Origin: Cylicocyclus nassatus
Lineage: Eukaryota > Nematoda > Chromadorea > Rhabditida > Strongylidae
NCBI GenBank assembly: GCA_958299035.1
Contig: CATQJL010000316.1
Coordinates: forward strand, 16,965,676 to 17,029,675
Length of the DNA stretch: 64,000 nucleotides
Reading direction: 5' to 3'
Below are positions 55,382 to 64,000 of the stretch, one piece after another; the first letter of the stretch is position 1, and each line of letters opens with the position of its first letter. The notes under the pieces were generated by a model. That model had not been told where the DNA came from. It was given only the letters and a program-made list of their open reading frames with translations, and did no database searches. Both the position numbers and the translations under genes were made by a program.

Positions 55382-56359
55382 TATTGGGTCGTTCCGAAAG
55401 TTCTTTCCGTTTTTTCAACCTATCACAAAAACACGTAGAATGAAGGCAGAGGAACGCTTTAGGCACTGTCGGACGCAGCTTTTCTTCCTCTTTTCAAATG
55501 TCGTATTCCTGTGCTGCTTGCTCTTGTGGTCAGTGAGATAATGGCCGAAATTTCGCACCCATGGTTTTTACCATGTTTAAATTTGGCAATTTTTCACAAT
55601 CTTCTTTTTTGACTTTTACGAAAGCTTTGATAGCGGTCAGATAGGGCAAACAAAGTGCAATTTAATGCAATTTGTCGCCATTTATAGCTAGCCTTAAAAT
55701 TTTTTTAGATTTATTTTTATGATGCTATCAAATTCCACTTTTGGGGACGCCAAGAGCCATTGAACATAAGAGGGCGCACTAAGGTGTCATTCGATGCAGC
55801 TTTTCCTTCTTTTTCTAATGAATGTCTTTTCTTTCCAATTTGCGGAGACTTTGGCGACAAAGTTTCCATAATTCTTGATTTTGAACCTGCCCCAGCCTGT
55901 ACACGTAAAATGCAAAACCTTACATTCACAACTGACTTTAAAAAGCTTCAAAATCCGCATACTTGCCAGTGTTCGGGGCTTTTCTGTATTTTGGGACTTC
56001 GCAAAACTTTCGGACTTTTGGAAAAATTATCTCAAAAAATGCTGAAAACCAGCTGAATTTGCCAAAAAAAATGTATTGCATTGCACTTTGTTTACTCTAT
56101 TTGATTGCTGTCAAAGCTTCTCCAAAAGATGAAAACGAAGATTGTGAAAAATTGCCAAGTTTGGACATGGTAAAAGCCATGTGTTCAAAATTTCGGCGAT
56201 TATCTCAGTGATCACAAGAGTAAGCGACACGGGAATATGACTGCTAGAAAGAGGAAGAAACGCTGCGTTGGATAGTTCCTGAAGCGTTTCCCTATCTTCA
56301 TTCCACGTGTTTTTATGATAGGTTAGAAAAACGGAAAGAACCATCGGAACGACCTAATA
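55382..56359. mobile_element. TATTGGGTCGTTCCG MITE, train member 7
   Basis: Mirror ends TATTGGGTCGTTCCGAAAG and CATCGGAACGACCTAATA. Internal mirror AACATGG/ATGGTAAAAGCCATGTG and AAAGAGGAAGAAACGC blocks. Confidence 0.85.
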
Positions 56360-57071
56360 TATTAGGTTGGTGCAAAAGTTCTTTCCCACCAAATTCAAAA
56401 ATTCATAACTGGTTGAATTCTCAATAGATTTGCAAGATCCAAAATTTGTGTAAGAGAAAAACTCATGCTCTTTGCAACTCTTTTTGAAGTGTTGTTAATG
56501 AGTACAAATGAAGGAGATAGAAGCTCAAAACCAAAATAACTCAAAATTTGAACTTTTCGTGTAGGGTCATAAAAAATCGGAAACTTGCGATAAAAATCGG
56601 AGCAGTCAGTATTGTAGGCTTTTTTACAAGCTCTTTCCAACGGTGCAAAGCTTGCGCCGATTGAGTGTTTCTGTGAAAAGTTATGAAATCCCTGAAAAAT
56701 GCTAAAATAAATCAAATTCGCCCTTTTGTATTGCTTGCTCAAATCGTAACTTTTCATAGAGACGCTCAATCGGCACAAACTTTGCGCTATTAGAAAAAGC
56801 TTGTGAAAAGGCCTACGATACTGCCTGCTCCGATTTTTATCGCAAGTTTCCGATTTTTTATGACCCTACACTAAAAATTCAAATTTTTAGTGATTTTGGT
56901 TTTGAGCTTCTATCCCCTTCATTTGTACTCATCAACGAACACTTCAAAAAGAGTTGCAAAGAGCATGAGTTCCTCTCTTACAGAAAATTTAGATCTTGCA
57001 AATTCGTTGAGAATTCAACAAGTTATGAATTTTTGAATTTGGTGGAAAAGAACTTTTGCACCAACCTAATA
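56360..57071. mobile_element. TATTAGGTTGGTGCAAAAG MITE, train member 8
   Basis: Mirror ends TATTAGGTTGGTGCAAAAGT and its complement at 57052-57071. Arms pair almost throughout (CATGCTCTTTGCAACTC, GGAGCAGTCAGTATTGTAG). Confidence 0.9.
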
Positions 57072-57074
57072 TTA

Positions 57075-57414
57075 TATTAGTCGTTCCGAAAGTAGAAAAA
57101 GTAGAGCGAGAGTAGTAGAAAAAAGTTGTGCTGTTTCCTGTAGGGTCTGTTCCATCCATCCATTACTTGGACTCCTCCTGAGGTTTGTTATAAAATTTTA
57201 GAATAATTGTGAAACTTGACCATCTCAAAAAGCATAGGTCGCAGATTTTGACTCTCTTCTGGAAGCTCATTGACTGTATTGCAACAACTTCATAAACATT
57301 AGAAAGAGAATGCAATGCTGCATCAAATGCTACCAGAACCTCTTACAAATCTTTGTTCCACGATATGTGGCATACGTTTGAAAAAAGCAACATTACTTTT
57401 GGAACGACCTAATA
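57075..57414. mobile_element. TATTAGTCGTTCCG MITE, deleted, train member 9
   Basis: Ends TATTAGTCGTTCCGAAAGTA and GGAACGACCTAATA enclose only one arm of the 5995-7005 family (GACCATCTCAAAAAGCATAGG, GAAAGAGAATGCAATGC). Confidence 0.82.
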
Positions 57415-58460
57415 TTATGTTGGTCCGAAAATTCTTGCGCATCGTTTTCAAAAAATCATAACTTCTGATTTTTCCGACCGATTTGACTGCTTTTATTTTT
57501 ATATGGAAGAGTTAGTCATCCTTTTTATAATGACATCTTAGCTGCTAACACTTAAAACTCGATGGATTTTCTTGATTTTCACTTCGTTTGAAAAAGAAAA
57601 CCTCCCTTCTCACATTGGAAATAGAAAGTTCGAGAGCTAGAGGCAATTCAAAGAAATTAGTCATGATCGGCATTTTTCAAGCTGGATCACGAAAAAATGT
57701 GGAAGTATTTTTATTTGATAGAAAAAATTTTGCACATTAGAATGGCACTTTTTCCATGAATTAAAATGAAAAAGATTGAGAGTTAGGAGAAGATAAAGAG
57801 AATTACTTCAGTTTTGCAATTTTTGAGCATACACAAAAAAGTTTAGAAATGTCACAGAAAATGCGGGAAAGTCATGTACATGAATTTTGTAACCGTATTT
57901 TTCTAGTTAAACAAGTTTGGAGCTAATCGAGAGCAATTTTTGTTTTTGTGATTTATTCGGATTTTCGGGTCTGCGTTTTTCACGAAACTCAAAATCGCTC
58001 TCGATTAGCACGATCTCCGTCCATCTAGAAAAAGATGGTCACAAAACCCTTGTTCACGACTTTAACGTCTTTTCTGTAACGTTTTCAAGCTTTTTTGAGC
58101 GTGCTCAAAAATTACAAAACCGAAGCAATTCTCTTTATTTGTTCCGAACTCTCGATCTTTTTCGTTTCAACTCATGGGAAAAATACCATCGAAATGAGCA
58201 TAATTTTCTCTATATACAGAAATACTTTCTCAGAATTTTTCCAGAATTTTTTCGTGACCCAGCTCGAAAAATGCCAATTTTGACTAATTTCCTATTGCTT
58301 GTAACTCTCGCAGTTTCTCAAAGTAATTCATGGCGAAGGCACAGCTGTGAAGAGCATCGATTCCTCTTTTGAATAGATATAAACACAACAAAATAGGTCG
58401 AGTGGCAAGAAAGTTATGATTATTTGAAAATGATGCGCAAGAACTTTCGGACCAGCCTAT
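57415..58460. mobile_element. TTATGTTGGTCCG MITE, train member 10
   Basis: Left TTATGTTGGTCCGAAAATTC, right mirror CTTTCGGACCAGCCTATC. The arms mirror each other around about 57930 (GAGAGCAATTTTTG / AAAATCGCTCTCG). Confidence 0.82.
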
Positions 58461-58466
58461 CATCCT

Positions 58467-59877
58467 TCTTATATATAAACTGGAAACATCCGGAGAGACA
58501 ACGAAAACTACACATCGTTCACCCACCCCGAGGCCCCCCCTCCCCCCAGCGTTGCGGAGGGCGAGTTGTTGACAGTGTGAGCGGGCGAGACATCACACTC
58601 TCTCGCAGAGGTTACAGACGATGAGAAATTTAGAAAAGCGATGTACTCCTATCCGCAGACAGGCTCAAGAGGAGAAAGTTGTCTGGACATTTGACTATTG
58701 ATCGCACCCTACACCGCATGCGATGACGGCACGTGTCTTGACTTTGGTTGCGATGACGAACTATGATGAAATGCCGTATGCTCGGTTTGATCACAGCTTT
58801 CACAGCTGGAGCAATCTCTACTGTTTATATACAAGTTTCCTTTCCTTTTCATGTCCTTAGTTACGTTTAACCTTCATTCTAAAGATTCCCTTACCCCCTG
58901 GCCATTTTGCATAAGTTTGATATGAAATCTGAGGTTGCCAACTCTCCTTAGAATAGCCGTCAGACTCAACATTTTGTGAAATGTTGACGAAACCCCCAAT
59001 CTGAAGAGTTATTGAACAGCAAAAAATTGCATTTTTTGCAGGATCTTGTGGCTGATCAGTTTTTGGAGTGAAAGATATTGTTTTCCCCAAAAATTTCTAA
59101 GAAAAACGGTGAAAACCTCAATTTCGATGGAATAATTTTCGCCATAGAATATGCCTTTGCTCCCGGAGTGAAAACCCAAAATGGAGCTGTGGTCTCGCTG
59201 GTTGAGCTCCGGCAGGCACTCTTTCAGTATTAGAGTGAAAAATATTCCCCCACAATTTCCATGAAAAACGGTGAAAACCTCAATTTCGACAGGATTTTCG
59301 CCACAGAAAATGCCTTTGCTCCCGGAGTACCCAGAATGAAACTGTGGTCTCGCTGATTGAGCTCCGGCAGGCTCTTCTTGGCTGACCAGTTCTTGGAGTG
59401 AAAAATATTGTTTTCTCTTCCCCCCCCCCCCACAATTTTCATGAAAAACGGTAAAAACCTCGATTTCCACGGAGTTTGCGCCACATTGCTCAGGTTTGCT
59501 TTTAAACCGTGGGACTTTTCCCCTATTGTTTGATTTTCAACCTCCAATCATCTTTGAAGTCCTTTATTTTGCCCTTGCTCCCGAAGTGAAGACTGAGCGT
59601 GCATCTGCACGTGGTCGACCTCTTAGGAATGCCATAATGTTGATTTTAACTAAGCAACAAAAGAAACAAGCTGTATTATATAACTGGAATTCTGGTGGTG
59701 GCATTTGGAAGGAAGGATCAAAAACTTTTCTGTGCCTACTGCGAAGTTTGATTTTTCACTTATTTAGTTTTTCTAGAGAGGAGATGTGAACACCGTATAT
59801 AGTTAGATGCAGTCCCAACTAAGCAAATACTAATGTATCTGCCCCGACTCATTTACAGCGGCCTGTAGGGCCGCTAG
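58467..59877 (+). mobile_element. possible larger Helitron-like element
   Basis: TCTTATATATAAACTGG resembles the Helitron 5' ends at 10665 and 59878. At the right, GCGGCC-TGTAG-GGCCGC runs straight into CTAG at 59874-59877, followed at once by the next Helitron. The start is preceded by T rather than A, so the left end is uncertain. No Rep/helicase ORF. The C-run near 58530 and the tandem repeat at 59.0-59.5 kb lie inside. Confidence 0.4.
59041..59480. repeat. tandem repeat, about 160-180 bp x 2.5, open on minus strand
   Basis: GAAAAACGGT(G/A)AAAACCTC recurs at about 59101, 59262 and 59443, and ATGCCTTTGCTCCCGGAGT at about 59150 and 59308. The minus strand is open across all units (59470-59009) and repeats EIEVFTVF..N and GSKGIF.GEN. 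Function unknown. Confidence 0.75.
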
Positions 59878-59908
59878 TCTTATATATAAAGGTGAATATC
59901 TGTTTGTA

Positions 59909-59939
<31 letters not shown>

Positions 59940-60199
59940 ATGTCTGTATGTCTGTACGTATGTTCCGAATAGAAAATTCCATTTCTGAACCGATCCGGAC
60001 CAAACTTGGCACACATACACTTCGGGCCCCGACGGGTGTCATAGGCTACTTTTCGTCGTCTATCGATATCGATTTTATCGATTTTTTGCAAAATTTGAGC
60101 TACGGGGCTGGGAGTTGGCACAGGGGGGGGGGGTAGTCGAGCATGCTGATTACGAATATAATAATGACAGGGCCGGGCGGAGCCGAGTAAGTCAACTAG
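59878..60199 (+). mobile_element. non-autonomous Helitron, CTAG end
   Basis: TCTTATATATAAAGGTG start, CTGT tract at 59910-59945, GTATGTTCCGAATAGAAAAT block shared with 10665-11173, and GGCGGAGCC near the end followed by CTAG then T. It abuts Helitron-like sequence on both sides. Confidence 0.8.
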
Positions 60200-60893
60200 T
60201 GACTTATAATGAAGAGCGTGTCTGTCTGTCTATGTGTGTGTTTATGTCTGTCTGTCACGAAATTCAAAGAGCGTTTTATAGGCAAGGTCTTGAGCTGAAA
60301 TTTTGGTCATAGCACCACACCAGCATTTAGGTAAAAAATGCAAAAGCACAAGCTGATCCGATATTTGGGACCTTTGAAAACTGCGCGTCAAACGGGCCCA
60401 CGCGGCTTTTGGCACGCAAAATCAGGTCATTAATTCGACTTTTTGCGAAGTCATGATTTGCCTGACAAGTACATCTGCGCCTCATGAATTCTAGCCCAAA
60501 AAGTGCTCAAGAAATTTCCTTTTCTGCGACAACAGCGCCAAGAAGTGATGATCGCTTAGACAGTCGATTTGGCAAGGTTTTACCCTCAGACTTGGAAAGA
60601 TTTTTGCACGGAAATTTAGCTCAAAGTGACTATTATCCATATGACGACTACCAAGCCAAAACAAATTCAGTAATCTAATCAAATTCGCAGGAGTTCGTTT
60701 GCGACAAGTTTTTTTTCTCTCAAAATTACCGATCTTTCGAGGAGATGCTTCAAGAATAAACAGTTGTTTACTATTCATTTGTGATGTTCAGCATCGCATG
60801 GTGGGTTTCAAAGTCATCATTATGCGAATATGAGAAAGGCAAACGGATAGGAGAGCCAGTGCGAACCTCCGCGAAGCGGAGGTGACGCACTGG
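60200..60893 (+). mobile_element. non-autonomous Helitron, CTGG end, second copy
   Basis: Same family as 34516-35209: GACTTATAAT(G/A)AAG start, GAACCTCCGCGAAGCGGAGG hairpin, GACGCACTGG end, then T. The first bases (TCA) are missing because the preceding Helitron occupies that point. Confidence 0.82.
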
Positions 60894-60901
60894 TTTATAT
60901 A

Positions 60902-61578
60902 TACAGAGTGTCCCAAAAAGATGTGCACACTGTTTGATCGTTAATAACTCTCTTGCTTTCATGTCTTTTGCCGAGCTTGAGGTGCAATTCTGTAGAGCGA
61001 GGATACACTTAGATTTACAGTATGAAGCGAATCACCCACCCCTCTTCACTACTGTAGGATTACGGTAGAAACTCGAAACATATGGCGTCAATGTGAAAAA
61101 AGCTGCCGTTTCAAAAATTTTCAAAAAAAATGTGAAAATTGTGTAATAGGGTTTTTATGGACGCTGAGTTCAGTACTCAACTATTCACAAAATTGCGAAG
61201 CTTTCAAAACGGCGCAATCGCACTTTTTTGGAACATTGAAAAATGGCCGCTACCTCTTACCTGGCTCTTCAATGAAGCATCATAATGAGTTCTTAACTTC
61301 ACAATTAGAATCGGCAACTCCAATTGGCCTAGTATAAAAGTTTTTAATCTGTTTTGTTTCCTTTCTGTGGCAAAATATGGCTTTTTATGGCTCAAAACCC
61401 TCTTTGAAGTTTCCACCGTAATTATACAGTAATGAAGAGAGATGGCTGATTTGCTCCATATTGTAAATCTAAGTTGAAGCCAGCTCTACAAAATGGTACT
61501 TGAAGCAAGGCAAAAAACTCTTTGGGAAAGAGATATTAACGATCAAACAGTGTATACATACTTTAGGGACACCCTGTA
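60902..61578. mobile_element. TACAGAGTGTCCCAAAAAG MITE
   Basis: Left TACAGAGTGTCCCAAAAAG, right mirror AGGGACACCCTGTA. Same family as 18751 and 28449. It abuts the next element at TATA. Confidence 0.88.
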
Positions 61579-62457
61579 TATTAGGTCATTCTGAAAGTAA
61601 TTTCGCTTTTTTCAAACGGACGCCACATTTGATCAGACAAAGTTTTCTGTAAGATCTTGGCGGCATTCGACACAGAATCTCATCCTCTTTCTAATGGCTA
61701 TGAAAATGTTGCAATACAGTCAATGAGCTTTCAGAAAATAACCAAAATCTGCGACCTATGCTTTTTGAGATGGTCAAGTTTCACAATTTTTTGAAACTTT
61801 CATATCAATCCTCAAAAGGAGCTCAAGTAACGAATCGATGCAAACCTTATAAAATACAGCACAGCTTTTTTCTCTCTCCCATAGCTCGCCGTAATTTTTT
61901 AGAAGATTTTTAAGAGAACAATCGGATTTTTCAGGCCCACCTCAGCCACGATCGCATGAACCTCATAATTTTTCGGAATTTGAGGCTACCAAGATAGTAC
62001 TATGAGTTAGCATTAATTTTGCAAAGCAAGTGAGAATTTACGGGTTCGAAATATCAAATTTCCCCTTTTTCGGGTACAGCCTGGGGCTGCTAAAAAAGGG
62101 AGTTATGTTGATTTCTCCCCGGAAACTAAACGAATCGGAAACAAAAAACACCTGTTAAAAAGAGGAGAAAATTCTGCATCGAACAGTGCGCGAGCTGCTC
62201 TTTTTTATGTTCTACGAGGATTTAGCTGTCCAAGTATGGAAATCGGTAGCGTCAGTCAAAATTCTGTTAAAAATGTATGACAGGATATTGAAAGGAGAAA
62301 AAAGGAGTCTTGCATTCTGTGAGGTTCTATCAAACCTTTACTAGAGCTCCTTCGGAGCATCGATACAAAAGTTTTGAAAAATTGTGAAACTTGACTATCT
62401 CAAAAAGCATAGGCCGCAGATGTTGGTTATTTTCTGAAAGCTCATTGACTATTTTGC
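61579..62457. mobile_element. TATTAGGTCATTCTG MITE, right end missing
   Basis: Left TATTAGGTCATTCTGAAAG and long arms as in 5995-7005 (CTTTTTGAGATGGTCAAG mirrored at about 62390). The expected right terminus is absent. The sequence passes directly at about 62457 into the next copy. Confidence 0.8.
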
Positions 62458-63437
62458 CATTCCGAAAGTAATTTCGCTTTTTTCAAACGGACGCCACATG
62501 CGATGGAATAAACATTTTAAGGTGATCTTGGTAGCATTCGATGCAGTATTTTATTTTTTTAACAGTAGTAAAATTTTTGCAGCTCAGTCATTGAGCTTTC
62601 GGAAAACCACCAAAACCTGCGACCCATGCTTTTTGAGGTTGTCAAGTTTCACAATTTTTCAAAACTTTCATATCAATCCTCAGAAGGAGTTTAAGTAACG
62701 ATTTGATAGAGCAAACCTTATAGGATACAGTACAACTTTTCTCTTTTCCATGGCCGCCTTTTTTAAAAGATTTTTTTGCCAAAATCATCGGATTTTGGCA
62801 AGGCTATGTCAGTCACAATCGCATCAAACATCAATTACTCGGAATTTGAAACTTCAAAGTGATATATGACTCATTGTTGATTTTATAAAGCAAATGAGAG
62901 CTTACGAATTTGAGATATTTGACTTCGAGTTTTTCGAGTGCAGCCTTGGGCGCGTTCAAAAACATGAGTTATGACGATTTTATCCCCGAAGACTGAACAA
63001 ACGGGAACAAAAGACACCTATTAGAAAGAGGAGAGAAAGCTGCATCAAACAGCACCCGAGCTGCTCTCTCATTGATATTCTAGGAAATTTGAGTTGACCA
63101 AGTATGAAAATTGCATCAGCTGAAATTTTATCAAAAAATTTTGAGGAGGTATGTGAAAGAGAAAAAAATTTTTGTATCCTATAGGGTTTGCTCTATCTAA
63201 TCGTTACTTGCATTCCTTCTGAGGTTTGATATGAAAGTTTTGAAAAATTGTGAAACTTGACAATCTGAAAAAGCATGGGTCGCAGGTTTTGGTTATTTTC
63301 CGAAAGCTGAATGATGAGCTGCAAAGATTTCAACACTGTTAGAAAGAGGATGAAATACTGCATCGAATGCTGCCACCTCAAAATGTTTATTCCATCACAT
63401 GTGGCGTTCGTTTGAAAAAAGCGAAATTACTTTCGGA
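62458..63437. mobile_element. second copy of the same MITE, both tips missing
   Basis: Begins CATTCCGAAAGTAATTTCGC without the TATTAGGT tip and ends CGAAATTACTTTCGGAATG without CCTAATA. Arms mirror one another (GACCCATGCTTTTTGAGG against TGAAAAAGCATGGGTCGC). Confidence 0.8.
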
Positions 63438-64000
63438 ATGATAATTCAAACAAAATTTGAAAACTTTCCAAAGACGAAACCTAAATTCACAATCTTGTAT
63501 GCTGAAAATATTAGAAGACTTACGCTTCATGATGGATGTTTAAGCATAAGATTCCGTGAGCTGGACATCAAGAACGAAGTTCTCAAATACGGAGTTTCAA
63601 AATTTGCGATTTTGAGTTTGGTGGCAGAAAAAGCAGAGGGCCGCTATCTAGCCGAAAAAAAATTTGTAGAATCTACTTACACAACAAAAGTCCATATGTT
63701 ACTTTGGAAAGCTTTGATCTTGCACGGTGAAGCGAACACAAAAAATCCGTGAAATATGTTATTTTGCAGAAAAAAATCCCCTCATGCCCGCAGTTTTCCG
63801 GCGAAAGCTTCTTTATAATCGAGAAAAAGTCGCAAGGCTCTAAATAGGCACTATGTCTAATTTCTGGTTGCAAAGTGTGTTTTTGTGGAAAAATTAAAGC
63901 GATAAGAGGAATTGTCCTGTGAGATGAGAAATTTCACAAATTTCTTGTTTTCGCATTTCCGTGCGAGATCAAAGCCTGCTAAAATAACGTATGGACTTTT
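63438..64000 (+). other. unassigned end of window with open frame
   Basis: A plus-strand frame stays open to TGA at 63750-63752 past the MITE end, encoding a charged peptide (RRLTLHDGCLSIRFRELDIK). Its apparent start is inside the MITE, so if real it is a partial exon. No family recognised. Confidence 0.25.

Noticed and set aside
1..64000. CRISPR arrays, bacterial operons, tRNA or rRNA genes
   Set aside because: No regularly spaced direct repeats, rRNA landmarks or convincing tRNA cloverleaf seen by eye. A covariance-model scan would be needed to exclude tRNAs.

Overview
This is a eukaryotic, AT-rich, repeat-dominated window, most likely from a nematode. Evidence: spliced exons with TTTCAG/TTGCAG-type acceptors, a scattered neprilysin-like (M13) gene with long introns, and a transposon set of Penelope-like, CR1/Jockey-type LINE, BEL/Pao LTR, Helitron and many small TA- or TWA-flanked inverted-repeat elements. 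There is no operon or bacterial architecture. The phylum is inferred, not proven. Most open frames in the window are chance frames.

Layout. 0.2-3.35 kb: a Penelope-like element (reverse transcriptase plus GIY-YIG endonuclease) with inverted fragments of its own 3' and 5' ends in front of it and hammerhead-ribozyme cores in its terminal repeats. 3.6-5.1 kb: a 5'-truncated LINE with a (TAAA)n tail. 5.43-5.54 kb: the last exon of an unidentified gene. 6-7 kb: a 1-kb foldback element. 7.3-10.36 kb: a longer LINE on the minus strand with ORF1 remnant, endonuclease and reverse transcriptase, broken by frameshifts. 10.4-12.1 kb: a repeat present twice, one copy split cleanly by a Helitron. 12.4-15.5 kb: a 3.1-kb TIR element enclosing a 1.35-kb palindrome. 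18.7-20.5 kb: an inverted-repeat element carrying two further elements at mirror-image positions.

21.2-37.7 kb holds plus-strand exons of one M13 metallopeptidase-like gene: five candidate exons, phase-compatible for the first four. Its introns contain MITEs, a Helitron, GC-rich islands and a 2.4-kb composite inverted repeat. The catalytic HExxH exon was not found, so the gene is incomplete here or is a pseudogene.

40.2-58.5 kb is a train of inverted-repeat elements abutting at TA dinucleotides. It is interrupted by a 10.2-kb LTR element (44467-54667) with 5-bp target duplication AATAT, about 99% identical LTRs, a primer-binding site, and a BEL/Pao-type gag but no recognisable pol. 58.5-60.9 kb is a run of Helitron sequences placed end to end. 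60.9-63.4 kb contains more foldback elements.

The genes do not form a pathway. The interest is in how mobile elements are nested, chained and targeted. I did not find a new defence or enzymatic system. The most unusual signals are a shared 10-bp target (CTRAGTTGAA) for one 3-bp-TSD MITE family, a 67-bp perfect templated insertion, the MITE train, and the ribozyme-bearing Penelope ends.
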